Positions 50,301-62,000 of a stretch of 64,000 bases of DNA are shown in pieces (the stretch's first letter is position 1; each line of letters opens with the position of its first letter). A program made the position numbers and the translations under genes. A model generated the notes under the pieces. That model saw nothing but the letters and a program-made list of their open reading frames with translations, had not been told where the DNA came from and made no database searches. The stretch spans positions 6,037,501 through 6,101,500 of the forward strand of contig NC_053042.1 in the NCBI RefSeq assembly GCF_003473485.1, written 5' to 3'. This stretch comes from Medicago truncatula. Its lineage: Eukaryota; Streptophyta; Magnoliopsida; Fabales; Fabaceae.

Positions 50301-51829
50301 AACGAGTCCCATCTTTTGCAACTATTAGTCACATTCTATTTTTAACACTAAAGTTTGCAGTGTTATGTGAACGGTAATTTTATGTAATCTGGAAGATATT
50401 TTATTGCTTATTTTTAACATTTGAGTCATTCTATACAGATGCAGTTGAAAATTGGCGCAAGGAAAAATTGGAAGAAGTTAAATTGGTTTCTGCGGGAGGG
50501 ATTTCCAACTCTACCATTTCTCACGAAGAGGCAGGTATGGAGTATGGGCAGCAATTATTTTTGCAGTTTTACTGACATTTGAGTTGATTGTGTGATACTC
50601 TCAGATGAAGCTTGTGTGTTTGCATGGTAATAAATAATAATGAATGCTTTACAAATCTTTTGACACATTTATACCTGATATTTATTTCAACTTACTACTA
50701 GGGATGCTAGTAAAAGCTCTGGAGTCCGATTGGGCTGTGCTTGCCGAAGAAATTGGCCTATGGATACCTGTTGAGGTTGTGAATGTAGAACATAATGACA
50801 AACCTGATGGTGTAGAGGATTTAGGTAATCGTTTCGGTAACTTAATTTCTGTATCTGATCTCATCTAGTGGGAAAAGACATCTTGTTGTGATAGTTGTTT
50901 TCTGGAATATTTAATGTCTGTATTGTGTGTTAGAATATGGAACTGTGCACATATTTTTCCATCAAAATTAATCTTTATATTTACTGTGTATACATTTCTC
51001 CAGAGGAGGAAGTTCTTCCAGGCAGGGCCCTTCCACCTGAGTGCAAACCTGAACTTCATACAGATTATGACGGTTCTGCGGTTAGATGGGGTCTTACTCA
51101 CCACAAAGATAGTGCAGCTGATTGCTGTCAAGCTTGCTTGGACCATGCTAAACGTGCCAAAGAAGGTGAAAAAAAATGCAATATTTGGGTTTACTGCCCG
51201 TCAGAATTTGGATGTCATTCACCAGATATTTATCAGCACAAACATATGGAATGCTGGCTTAAATATGTAAGTTCTGCCCTGATGAATATGATTCCTCTTT
51301 TCTATATAAAGACCGGCTTGGAATGGCTTATTTACTGGCATAAGCACTTGTGCGAATGTTTAGAAGAGCTTATGAAAACAGCTTATGACGTGCTCATAAG
51401 TTCTTTTCACCTTATTTTCGTAAGCTTTACAATATTTTATATCTTATGAAAATAGCTTATAGTTTTTATGAAAACAGTTTGGCATTATTTTATATTTTGT
51501 TATAGTAACAGCTTATACAAAGCAGTTATATGATAGTACTTATGCTATAAGCATTTAATTGAGCTGTTTATCCAAGCAGGTCCAAAATGCTTAATAAATT
51601 TTGAACCTTCGATACTTCTATTTTGCAATTAGTTTTGATTAAAACAGTTTCCTTCACTACCGTGTATTTTTTTGTTTTCGTCCTGGCTAATATACACTTG
51701 TTGGTATTCTGAATCCAGGCAGAGAAACCCAAACTAAATTTTAAGGATAGGTATCCCGAATGGTATCGAAATTCACGTCCATCTGCACCAGTGATTGTTC
51801 CATGGGCCTCTGGAGTTGTTGCTGCTTGA
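44399..51829 (+). CDS. Type II membrane protein with Cys-rich PAN/Apple-like domain
   Basis: Coding exons: 44399-44576, 44786-44874, 44965-45124, 50439-50534, 50702-50824, 51004-51266 and 51719-51829, all in phase, 339 aa. Residues about 26-44 (ITILVCLFNIAIALYCLRS) are a single membrane anchor after a basic N-terminus, giving type II topology. A helical linker (about 80-145) follows. The luminal end is Cys-rich: PPECKP, SAADCCQACLDHAK, KKCNIWVYCPSEFGCHS and MECWLKY, then a conserved tail (NFKDRYPEWYRNSRPSAPVIVPWASGVVAA). The Cys spacing and 'KCNIWVYCP' resemble PAN/Apple domains, which bind carbohydrate or protein. I recognise the protein as a conserved plant type but know no assigned function; Golgi or plasma membrane is inference. 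The third intron (45125-50438) is 5.3 kb and full of repeats. The start is the first of two adjacent ATGs. Confidence 0.85.
45446..45800 (+). mobile_element. LINE 3' end (reverse transcriptase tail remnant)
   Basis: On the plus strand this encodes a broken frame like 'KTRLDRIRNDSIKEIVGVAP', then 'VETRLR', 'LGHVQRTPMDTPIRRVDQM' and 'GRGRPRKTIRDT', characteristic of the C-terminal region of plant L1-type reverse transcriptases. It ends 'cacttagtgggataatactt' and a gttgtttt tail. Stop codons interrupt it, so it is dead. Located in the third intron of the PAN-like gene. Confidence 0.75.
46659..47030. repeat. Two related LTR-like units
   Basis: 46659-46775 and 46920-47030 share 'ccacat[t/c]gactaga', 'gtagtc' and 'gagttaagcct[a]aagatcaaattct'-like sequence. 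Between them is a further local duplication ('gttattgggccacctg' / 'gttattgggcaacctg'). These are typical decayed plant LTR fragments. Intronic. Confidence 0.5.
47280..48562. mobile_element. Foldback element with about 325-bp inverted arms
   Basis: The left arm 47280-47605 and right arm 48241-48562 are inverted, with moderate divergence: 'gtgaatcacttcgg' against 'ccgaagtgattcac', and 'ccagaatagatgc' against 'gcatctattctgg'. The 635-bp centre has only broken gag-like frames ('IEVMAIMPTSHKLKFIHKE'). It could be two inverted LTR fragments or a foldback DNA element. Intronic. Confidence 0.6.
49163..49506. mobile_element. Tourist-like (PIF/Harbinger) MITE
   Basis: A 344-bp element begins GGGTGCGTTTG and ends CAAACGCACCC, with TAA on both sides (49160-49162 and 49507-49509), the 3-bp target duplication of the PIF/Harbinger group. 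The body is rich in 'gacaggacag'/'ctgtcc' words. No protein encoded. Located in the third intron of the PAN-like gene. Confidence 0.85.
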
Positions 51830-53210
51830 GATAAATAATAACAAGCACAGAAGGCGGTATGGTATACCACGAGCAACCTAAGTCCGGAGCTACCTTGTAG
51901 ATTATTACAGGCACTCAAAGCTAGCTTTGGCAAAGCCTTTGTCATGCTTTGTGAATTATACTATTTGTTGTTCAACATGTTTTTGCCTTTTTAAATTAAT
52001 GAGATGGGGGAGTAAAGGAAATTTTTCGGACATGGTTTTGGTCAAAGTGCGATTTTTGACAGGCTCATAGTCTCCATCCTAAGAATTTTGATATACGAAT
52101 GGGTGCCTTAAACATCAGATTTTTCCCCCAACTACATGTGTAACAGAGTTTTAGATTCTTAGACGGTGTAATCGGAGGTTTGATCACAGAAACAGATATT
52201 TACTTTCTTGAAAAGTGTTTTGGACATTGTTATTTTCCACGTTTGTATTCACCAAAATGTGAAACAAACATGCCTGTAACGGACGAGGAAATTGTTTTGT
52301 TGTGTGAGCTATCATGATTCATTGTATCAGGAATTTAAGTTCCTACTCATAATATAATTCATGTTCGAGATATTGTTATTATTGATGATCATTATTCATT
52401 ATCATTTATCTCCATTTGCCTCATTTTTATTTGTCCATTACAAACTATGCATCTATATAGACATGTGTACTTGCTTGCACGTGTGAATATATTTATACTT
52501 TTTTGTTGATCAAACAGTTTATGTGAAATGAGTTTAGGAGCTCTCTAAGGCAGGCCTTGAGTTTAGCTGAAATATGTTTGGTTTTGCATTTACAATTAGA
52601 TGGTTGCTCTTTTGGTCTCCCACAAATGCGCAAACCGTTCAAGAGATAACTCTTGAGCGATATTTTATGTTTTTAGATAACTTCTGAAGGTTGTTTAGTA
52701 GGATAAAGAGTACATATGGGGGCCAAAAGAGCAACGATCTTATAATTATAGATTTGCATCTCAATATCATTTTTGCCGTGAATTTATGAAACCAAAAATC
52801 CTAACTTTAAGTAGAAGCGTGTCTAATGCCATTTCCACAGTTGAATCAAACATATCATTAGTTTATCCTATATTAAATTAGAATTTATACCACTATTTTT
52901 AAGTTTCCTCTCTTGCCCCCATCCCCTCTTTTTTTGCTTGCACGAGACCATTGTTAGTCGCAAAATCAACTCAACTCAAAATCAGTTTAACTATTTTTTT
53001 TCTTCTTCATGTAGTTTAATGGTTATAATTCATTTTTAAAGTAAATAAGTGGATGTTTACGGGGTCATCAGCTTAACTACTGATTATCCAAACGTTACTT
53101 TATTTTATAAAACTTCATTTTCTTATTTTGTAAGACTTTATTTAATTCTTTATGATTTTTTTTTTATTTTTTTTTGGGTTGTGATAATGTGATCTGTGTC
53201 CATCAATCTA
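51830..53210. other. 3' flank of the PAN-like gene and intergenic sequence
   Basis: 51830-52000 probably includes the 3' UTR. Nothing else recognisable up to the next promoter. Confidence 0.4.
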
Positions 53211-53217
53211 GATTGGA

Positions 53218-53225
53218 TATAAAAT
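53218..53225 (+). promoter_or_regulatory. TATA box for the TPR-like gene
   Basis: TATAAAAT lies about 150 bp before the ATG at 53369, the best TATA match in the flank. Inferred from motif and position. Confidence 0.4.
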
Positions 53226-53368
53226 AGACCTATTTATTTATTTATTTTAGGTAGAATAATTATTTGTATTGTGCGTGTGTCCCTGGTAGAAATGAATGAA
53301 AAGAAAAGGAATGAGCTAATCTAAATAGAAAGAAATAACAACGTTCTTCAACAACCAAATTAATCATC

Positions 53369-53722
53369 ATGGGTTCGGTAGAACGAGGGAAGATCCATTG
53401 GAGCGTATACGACGGCGTAAAGATAATCGCTGCAACACCAGAAGCTCTGATGTCAGAAATTGATTCAGCAATTTCGAATCTGGAATATACACGCGCCACC
53501 GCCACGCTCGACGCCGAACAATTACACGACGCACGCACGGCTGACGAATCGTACAGAGCGGGTTGCGCTGCTTTGGCTGGTGGGAAGTTGGATGAAGCTC
53601 TGCGGTGTTTCAATGTTTCGATCTCGAAATGTCCGCCTGATAAGACTGCTGCTGTTGCGAAGCTTAGATCTTTGATTTCTCTCACTTCTCAACACCTTCA
53701 ATCTTCTTCTTCTGCAAATTAA
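53369..53722 (+). CDS. Small TPR-like plant protein
   Basis: Intronless, 117 aa, with a clearly higher GC content than its surroundings. The sequence 'ADESYRAGCAALAGGKLDEALRCFNVSISKCPPDKTAAVAKLRSLISL' (about 58-105) has the helix pattern of one TPR-type repeat ('A..Y..G...L..GKLDEAL..F..S'). The N-terminus 'HWSVYDGVKIIAATPEALMSEIDSAISNLEY' is also conserved in my memory of plant homologues annotated as TPR-like superfamily proteins. There is no signal peptide, membrane segment or enzymatic motif. A single repeat suggests protein binding, partner unknown. The ATG follows a leader rich in A. The minus-strand ORF over the same DNA is a shadow. Confidence 0.8.
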   Translation: MGSVERGKIHWSVYDGVKIIAATPEALMSEIDSAISNLEYTRATATLDAEQLHDARTADESYRAGCAALAGGKLDEALRCFNVSISKCPPDKTAAVAKLRSLISLTSQHLQSSSSAN

Positions 53723-54104
53723 TGTGTATCTGCAAAATTTGCATTTTTTGTTGTTGTAATTTGTATGAATTAATAATGGTTTTTCAGCTTATTTGTAATT
53801 AATTCGTGCAATGCAATATCACATTTTTACTCCTTTATGATTTTAATAATCGACCAATAATATTGGTAATAAAAGAAAATTAATCAATAGTATAATAATA
53901 AATAAAAGAGTAATTTAGATAAGATGACAATGATTTTTTTGTTTAATTAAAGTTTCACATTTGAATCTAAACTTGAGCATAAAACTTTGACATCCATTTA
54001 AGTCATACTAGATTGAGGAATGAGTAGTTGCATGCGGAGATATCAAATTTAAATGAATAATAGTAGTACTAAGAATTAAGAGCAATAATAATGGTAAAAA
54101 TTTC

Positions 54105-54225
54105 GTAAGTGTAGTTCAGTTCGTAGCTGTTACCAGGGATAATTGGTGCAGGGATTGAGATTCGAACCTTGAATTTCCCAATTCTCCATGTAAATTTAAC
54201 CATTAGGCTACTTGACCAAAAAATA
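54105..54225 (-). mobile_element. tRNA-derived SINE, another family
   Basis: On the minus strand box A-like 'gtagcctaatggttaa' and box B-like 'ggttcgaatctc' are about 45 bp apart. Upstream of box A lies an A/T-rich run. This is not the family of the SINE at 20037. Not a functional tRNA: arms do not pair completely. Confidence 0.5.
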
Positions 54226-54904
54226 AAAAAATAACGGTAAAGAAAAAGATAACAGTATTTTTATTTATAGAACTAGTGTTTGATTGATAAACTTTAAACT
54301 AATCTATGAATATGAATGTTGGTTTGATACATTAATTATTTAACTGATTTGATACTTTAGAGTGTGTTGTCTCATGTTCAATTATACTATTTGATGCAAA
54401 TTTTAATAGAATAGTTTGACTTCTTTAAATAAATATTAGTATAATCTTTACAAAAAAAAAGTTTATCTTTTTCCAATGTGATAAATGTGTCCAAGAAAAA
54501 AGTGTTATGCCTCTAAAAATTAGAAATTTTACATCATAAAAATGACCTTGTTATAAGAAATTAGAAAACCCTCGATATGAAACATATGTTTTATTATTAT
54601 TTTGAAATATCTATCTAAAATATCAACTTAGAATAGTATTGTAAATTATCTATCTAAAATGTCAACTTAATATCCTTCTTTAGTTCATGTAAATTTGCGT
54701 TCTTTTAAGAAATATAGATATATCATCATACTTCTCTCTATTTTACTTTATTTTGATTTTTTTTTTGACAGATACTTTATTTTGATATATAATAGCATTA
54801 TATACATTTGTAGACTTGTAGTATTATATAATAAATAGAATACTAATAATATTATCCTATTAGTATATAAATATCATCAAAGTTTTCAAATATCCGATTT
54901 TTTA

Positions 54905-55003
54905 TTAGACCCATATTTTTTTTTCCTCTTCTAGTATAATGTGACTTTGACAAAAATCACCCATATTTTTTCCTCTTCTAATATAATGCGACTTTGACAT
55001 TGT
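54905..55003 (+). repeat. Short tandem duplication, about 50-bp unit
   Basis: 'cctcttctagtataatgtga' and 'cctcttctaatataatgcga' head two adjacent copies of 'cccatatttttt...gactttgaca'. Non-coding. Confidence 0.7.
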
Positions 55004-55731
55004 CTAAAGAGAATGAGTTGTCTTTTTCATGTACAGTCACTCATAAAGGACATGTCTCTTAAGTCATGAAGAGGAAATGTACATGATTAATGCTATGACT
55101 AATACGACATATTGGATTATTGGTCCTTGAGAAACAATTAGCCCAGAATGTATTTTGTGAGACAGGATCCCCAACAGAAGGGACATGGCAGAGCGTATTA
55201 ATGTCACCGCATTGTTTGTTCTAATGTAGATCAGATTAATTTGATAGCAATTTTGGGGTGAGGTGTACTGTATTGTCTGAAGGATCGATGTAATAATTGA
55301 GAACAAATAATAAGTACTATTAAAAAAATAAAAATACCATTCCATTAATTTTTAAAATTTTGAGAAATAAATTGACACAATTTTCTAATACATAATTTTT
55401 ATTGTTCAGATATAAAAATACATGTTAGCATTTTTATTATTTAAATTAAGATCTCTCCCTTTTTCCTCTTCGTTTATTCTCTTAATTACTAACCATTTAA
55501 ATGTTTTGGGGTGTATAAAAAAAATTAGACTCGTCTACTGTCACATTTTTATACTAATATTTCCAAAACTATAGTATTAGAGTGCGCTCATTCTCAATGT
55601 CACATGTTCGATTATTCCATGCGTCAATTTAAGTGGATTAGTTTAACTTAAAAAAAAAAAATGAAGAGAGTAGAAAATGTAAAAGATCCCAACCCGTATA
55701 AAGTTTATGTACTATCATCTAACTTTTTGAT

Positions 55732-55733
<2 letters not shown>

Positions 55734-55775
<42 letters not shown>
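55734..55775. repeat. (AT)n microsatellite
   Basis: About 20 uninterrupted AT units. Confidence 0.95.
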
Positions 55776-55778
<3 letters not shown>

Positions 55779-56493
55779 AAAGAGTTTAATGGAAAAACTC
55801 ACATACACTAAGTATTGAGAAATGATGAATCTCAAATTTAAACTCGTACTCCTGCATATTAAATATCTCTGCAACTATCATCTAAATTGTATCACGAGAC
55901 ATGAAACACATCTTATATTCCCCATTATTTAACACCTCTTATAGACCCTATAAAATTAGAAGTCTCTCCCTTTTTTTCTTCACCTTTTTGTTAGCAAAAG
56001 AATTATTCTATTCTTTTTCCTTCCAAAATCTTATGTATATGTATAATGAGAATCCCCTTTTATGTCATGCAAGTCAATTTCAACTTTAAAGACCACTTAT
56101 CCCAAAATGTACCGACGCACTTGTCTCTTTCTGAATTATTTTTCACGAAATAATTTCAATTGGATAATAACTTATCACTAGCAATATCAGTTCGGTAGCA
56201 TGTCTATTAAGCATGCCTTTAGCTTCAAGTGTAACTCTAAAACAAGCACTATGCATAGAAATAAACATGCATCAATTAAATTTTCTTAGGTGTTTACTAT
56301 GTGTAGTTGTCAACCAAGCATTTAATTCACAAGTTGAATTTTCTTGCCATAAAGTGTATTATTTTAGGGCATTTTTAACTTAACTTTACCTTAAAGGACG
56401 GAATGCTTTAGTGGGGCTTCAATATTGCTGCAAGGCCACTATCAATGAAGCAGGTCAATTAAAGGATCAACACAAAATCAATTAGTTTTGTAC

Positions 56494-56503
56494 CAATATA
56501 TAA
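56494..56503 (+). promoter_or_regulatory. TATA box for the 208-aa protein gene
   Basis: 'atatataaac' about 45-55 bp before the ATG at 56548. Close to the start codon, so the leader would be short. Motif-based inference. Confidence 0.35.
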
Positions 56504-56547
56504 ACATCTTGTATAGAAAAGTTGAACAATTTACTTTCAGTTTCACA

Positions 56548-57338
56548 ATGGGTGTTTTCTACCATGAGGAGGAGCAACCAAACCATTCCAAGAGATGCAA
56601 ATGCTTTGCAACTGCTCTGAAGGAGGTTTTCACACACTGTCAAACTTTTGGTCGAAGTCGAAGGCTTTCGACTACAAGCCTTGAAGAGGAGTTTCCAATT
56701 AGTGATCTTGATGAAGAACAGGAAGTATATTATACATTCACTTCAACCTTCAACCTTAAAATCAAACTATTTTTGAAAAACTAAGATACTTTAACATGAT
56801 ATATCAAGATATGTTTGTATATCGTAATGAATTCGACGTTAAACTTTGAAGTTTAAATAGTTATTGTTCTTTTGTGGTCTTTCCTCAGGTGATTGTCTCG
56901 GTGGTTAGAAGTCGAGCTATGGAGAAACAAAAGAACAAGCCAGGCCTACTGAGAGAGAGTTTTTCCTGGGTATATTCTCCTACAACAAGAGAATTATGTG
57001 TTACTGGGAAAATGGAACCAAAGGCAAAGGAGGGAGGTAATGAAGAACAAGGTGAAAAAGAAGAATTTTTGTCAGTTAAGAGCTGTTTCTCAATGTATTC
57101 TTCAAGTGCAAATGGGGAAGGATTTTATTCTGTGAAGACTAACCTTTCAAGATGTTCAAGCTTGAATGAGTTTGATTTGTCGGAATATTGGAAGCGTTCT
57201 ATAATTCAGGAGTTTTGTCATTGTGAAGGATGGCCTTTCGGTCTCTGTCGTAAAGCTGTGTTACTTCCACCACTGCCTAAGTCACCATCTGAATCATGGT
57301 TGTATCGTAAAATACTATCAAGTACCAAAGTTACTTGA
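56548..57338 (+). CDS. Conserved plant protein of unknown function, WPFGLCRK motif
   Basis: Two exons: 56548-56724 and 56889-57338, joined in phase (gaa|gtg) to give 208 aa. Conserved-looking blocks: the N-terminus 'SKRCKCFATALKEVFTHC', an acidic 'DEEQEVIVSVVRSRAME' across the intron, 'ESFSWVYSPTTRELCVT', a Glu-rich middle, 'VKTNLSRCSSLNEFD' and a C-terminal signature 'SIIQEFCHCEGWPFGLCRKA' followed by 'VLLPPLPKSPSESW'. I recall plant proteins with this same C-terminus but no assigned function. There is no signal peptide or membrane segment. The several CxC and Cys/His residues could bind metal, but I see no standard zinc-finger spacing. The ATG at 56548 is preferred because the upstream in-frame residues are not conserved-looking and a TATA box lies just before it. 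Confidence 0.8.
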
Positions 57339-57529
57339 ATTTTTATGAATGTACTTTATTGTTTTCTCGTATTCTGATTAAAGCCAGAAATGTAAGAATC
57401 AGAACTGGTTGAACATTATTGAATAAGGAATAGCACAAGCTTTGAAAACAGACTATATATGTAGTTATTATCTTGCAACAAACAATTGAAAGTTGACTTG
57501 TTAACTATGCTGACAAAATACATTCATAT

Positions 57530-58500
57530 TTTTTCTTTTAAGTAACAAAACTTATATTAAAAAGGAATGCACAAGTATTCCAACCCTCATACAAGAGTAA
57601 CCACAATAGAAAAGGCATACAAATACAACAATACAAAATCAAGACTGAAATAGACAAATCATCGGCTAACGATTTCTAGAGATGCATTCGATAGGATCCA
57701 CACTCCACTTATAAAAGAGACAGGTTGACGATTTAGATGGAGCCAAAAGCAATTTTTAGATATGAATGCACCCACAAAACTGAATGCAAGATTAATGACA
57801 AAGCCACTTGATATGAATGCACACTCCACTTGATATGTTCAACTACCTCCTCAAAATCACTCACCCTATTCGAATAATTACACACATTCCTTGTATCCCA
57901 ATTCACCCACAAAACTGAATGCAAGATTAATGACAAACCCATTTGAACCATGCCTGATGGGTTGAAGTCACAAAACATTGAAAAGAGTTGAGAAAGATTA
58001 TGGGGAATAACCAACGCAAGTCCTAACTAGTGGAAGAAAAGAGAAATCACAACATGCAAACAGATGAAGACCAGATTCACTATGATCCCCACACAAAAGG
58101 CAAGCAGTACCCAATACATATAAAATCACTCTCCTATGAAACAAGTTGACCCTTGTAGGCATTCTATTCGCCATCAGTTGTCGAGCTAAAGTGCATACCT
58201 CGACGGGCACAATACTTCTCTACTGTTTGTCTAGGACAAAGACCTCACCATCAGAAAGACCAGACTGATCAAGAAGCATCATAGAGAAAAGAGAGCTGGC
58301 AAAATTAACTGTGAATACTACTACCCTGCCAACACCCTTTACCTTCATCAAATGAGAAATAAACATATGACAACATATTCATTAACTCAGCAAGCAGAGC
58401 ACACTAACCCAGGCAATTTTAGTCCTCCTGCTAACCACGCCTCACAAAAAACTGAACCATTTATTTCCGTAAAAAACTGAACCATTTATTTCCGTACTTT
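57530..58500 (-). mobile_element. LINE fragment with zf-RVT domain and internal duplication
   Basis: The minus strand reads 'VCTLARQLMANRMPTRVNLFHRR', 'CLLCGDHSESGLHLFACCDFSF' and then 'IPHNLSQLFSMFC' and 'LSLILHSVLWV', the reverse-transcriptase zinc-binding (zf-RVT) region and C-terminal tail of plant non-LTR elements. 'SLILHSVLWV' is encoded twice, from an internal duplication of about 130 bp near 57771 and 57905. At 58448-58496 a 24-bp word 'aactgaaccatttatttccg' is tandemly repeated. The reading frame is broken, so the element is inactive. Confidence 0.75.
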
Positions 58501-59051
58501 GATCGCCATTTTTAAAAAGGAGAGGTAGAGGATACATTCATATTTAATTTGATCGTTTGGCAATGTCAAACAATGGGGGAAAATGAAAACTTCCACCACC
58601 CTTTTTTGCTTGGCCATGGTATATTTCACTCATTTATCTAACACATGTTTTTATAGTCACGAATATATGCGGATTTCAATGAAACATGGTAGTATGTCCT
58701 TACATGTTACATATTATTTTCTTGTATTTGTGCTCGCAAGTGATGAATGTAGAAACAAATGAGGGGTAGCTCAATATAAATAACCAACCACCTGACATGT
58801 TATTTTCATATCCTCAGAAAATATACAAGTTCTTATAATTTCACCAGCATTTTCGGCTTATGGAAAATGACATTGAAAATGATGGAAAATATTCCCAGTT
58901 GACATAGTTAAAAGCCACTATTATTTCCTTGCGATTAAACACATTACAACAAAAACGACAGGAGAAGACGAATCGAAGGGTCTACATGCATCAAGAACAT
59001 GATACAAGCAACAAACTATCAATTGCATGCACTGTTTCTAAAATTATTTTT

Positions 59052-62000
59052 CTATGCTCTTTGCTCGACATATGAACCTGCAAGTCCAGAAGTTCCAAGA
59101 ACCGTAACCTGCAACAGAAACCCCAGATAGGATAAGGGATCAGAAAAATATCTGTAATTATTAACAGAGCAACACCAAGTTTGTAGAACTACTATCCCAC
59201 ATGGCAAATAAGTAATTAATAATAATCAATCATACTGGGAGAGAATAAAGAAGAAATGCAACGGATTTCTTTTATTTTTCTCCTGTCATGAGTTATTCTA
59301 CCTTTTTAACATTTTCTAATTAATGACTACACATGGGATGGTCTACCAACCAAAAATGTCTGAAAAAATAATTCAAGGAGGAGTTTGAGAAAGGGCATGA
59401 AAAATTTAAATTTGATATTCCCGCAATTGTGACATACAAAATCATTTAACTACATATTTTCAAGGTAAAAAATTGAATGATTGCAACTGCAAGTGCAAAT
59501 AAAAATTTGAAATTGTAGAAACGGGTAAAAGGAGAAGGTTGTATTAGGCCTCAACAGCCAACGTAAAACTTTGTTGAATCTCTATGACATGGACAAATAG
59601 CCCCACTTAGTGGGATAAGGCTTAGTTGTGTTGTTGTCGAAACGGGGGTTCAAATAACGAAAGTGGCAGCCATTGATTACAGTGATAAGCCTCTTAAGTT
59701 CAAATAACAAGAAAAACCAAGTAGATAGAAGAGAAATCTAAAAACTATCACAGAAAACTGCAGCTTTGAAGCTCTTTTCTTTTATCCTTCATTCATAAAT
59801 ATTTTAGTATTAGCTGAAAGGAGTGATAGCAACACACATTCTACTAGACTCTTTCCAACACACTCTCTCCTGTTGATTAAAATTCAAATGGATCCCAGTA
59901 AATCATATAAGTCCCACATAATTTTGGTAAGATCAATATGAAGTTTAACCAATAGAAGAGTGAGTTGGAAACATTGTGTGTTCCTACCATAATTCTCAGC
60001 TGAAATATATTCCAGAAGGTCATGATCTTTCACAATTAAGGAAAACTAACAACAAAAGAACTTGGCGCCGCGCTTCAGCTTGAAAGCAACCAGACTATCT
60101 GTCATGTTTCCATAGTTTTAGAAACTTGCCCCCATTGGCAGCCATAAGCCATTGGTAATAACATTTTAAAATCAAAATACTATCAGATAAATAGATGGTA
60201 ATGTGTAAATATATGTATGATACCTTTCCCCACTCAGAACCAAGGCCACTGCATCTCATTTTTAAGTGTATCATCTTTGTACCCAACTCCTGCTCCACCT
60301 TCTTCCGCAGATAGTTCTCATCAGGCCCAAAAGCATTCAAATAGGTGGTGTACCGATCAAAAATGGTACGCAGAGCATTTTGCATATGATCGGGCAAAGG
60401 TTTTACATCCTAAGTAAAAATCAAAACTCAGATCATCAACCAAATGTGATAGGTGAATGGTAAGAGAATGCAATAGTGTCTCTAATGAATCGGACCAGGA
60501 TTTGCTAAACATAAAAAACTGATACAGCCACTACAGTCAGCATACTGGAATCGTTGGATGAAGATCAAACAGGTCAATATTAAGATTACTTATTTCGGAC
60601 GCAAATTGATGATGTAAAATGTGAATTGTTTGATCTCCATCCAACGATTTCAATTTACTGATACACAGAGTGACTCCACTGTTTTTTGAACTAATTTGCC
60701 AGGTCTTATATATGTAAATCAAAATACCTCGCCGCTCAATCCAATGCTGTCATCAATTTCCATTTTCAAGGTGTTAAGAATCCCACCAAACTCCTCAACA
60801 GCCTGGGCGGCCCGGAACACGTTGGTGACAACCTCTTTACCAGCTTCGTCTTCTGTACTTTTAGACAATGCATGTTTAGCATCAGAAACGACAGCATCCG
60901 AAAGATCACTCCAATTTTCAGCCAACAAATCCTTGAAAACGCTGTAAAGCTCAGGGTCTTTTATGTCAGGCATGTGGGTCACTTCTTCACTATAAAATCG
61001 CATGCTCCCTATGCCATTCGAGAAAGGAGACCTGCATTCTGTGAATGTTTTTTTAACAAAACACATTCACCGTATAATAGATAGTCAGATGCAGCTTCTC
61101 TAAAGTAAACACCTCACTTTACGTAAAGTAAGTAATCTCAACCATTAATAAGAAAAATCAAAATCAACTGTTATAACTTTACATACAAATGCATAACTGA
61201 TCCTAAATTGGAATATCAATTGTTTATTTTCTCTATGAAACACAGACACGGTAATACTATAAGAAAATGGAAATGATTGAGTGTATGTTTGGTTCCACTT
61301 TTGGATGAGCCACATTTGATTTTAGAGGCGAAGAATTCATTGACATGTTTGTGTGTTCTCGAGTAAAATTGATTTTGCCTACAAAATTCATTGATTGAAG
61401 CTAGAATTTGAAGCCTTTGATTCTAGAATTGTTTTTTAGACTCAATTTATTGTTTAACTCACTTTTACATATGTATCCAAACATAAATCACTTGCCTATG
61501 TTTGGTTTCACGTTTAGAGCAGCTGGAATTGATTCTAGAGGTGTAAAATTGATTTTGATATGTTTGGTTGCTCTTAAGTAATATCGATTTTGCCTGAATA
61601 GATTCTAACTTGAAGGATTTATAGCTTTTGAGTCTAAACACAATGTTTACACCGAAATTGATTGTTCAACTCACTATACATTCAACTCAATTTTTTTCAA
61701 GTAAAATCAACTTTACAAAATCAATTCATTCAAAATTAATTTTTGCAATGCAAAAACAAGCATCCACTCTTCGACTCACTTTTAGCCAGAATAAATTTTA
61801 CAATTATTTCAAAATCACACTGAATGTAACCACATGCGGTGTTCAATCGGGACATGAGTCGGACACTGGACACGTCTTCAATATAAAGTGTCGATACTCG
61901 ATACTACAATAGACATGACCTAGCTAAATGCAACAGAATTAATAAACTAGAAAAGCTCATCGGCATTTTAATTTGAACTTGAATATAGGAATGCAGAGAT

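Noticed and set aside
50914..51449. 118-aa and 170-aa plus-strand ORFs
   Set aside because: The 170-aa frame is exon 6 of the PAN-like gene running on into the following intron; the 118-aa frame is its shadow.
54130..54215. tRNA gene on the minus strand
   Set aside because: Only boxes A and B are recognisable; acceptor and anticodon stems do not pair.
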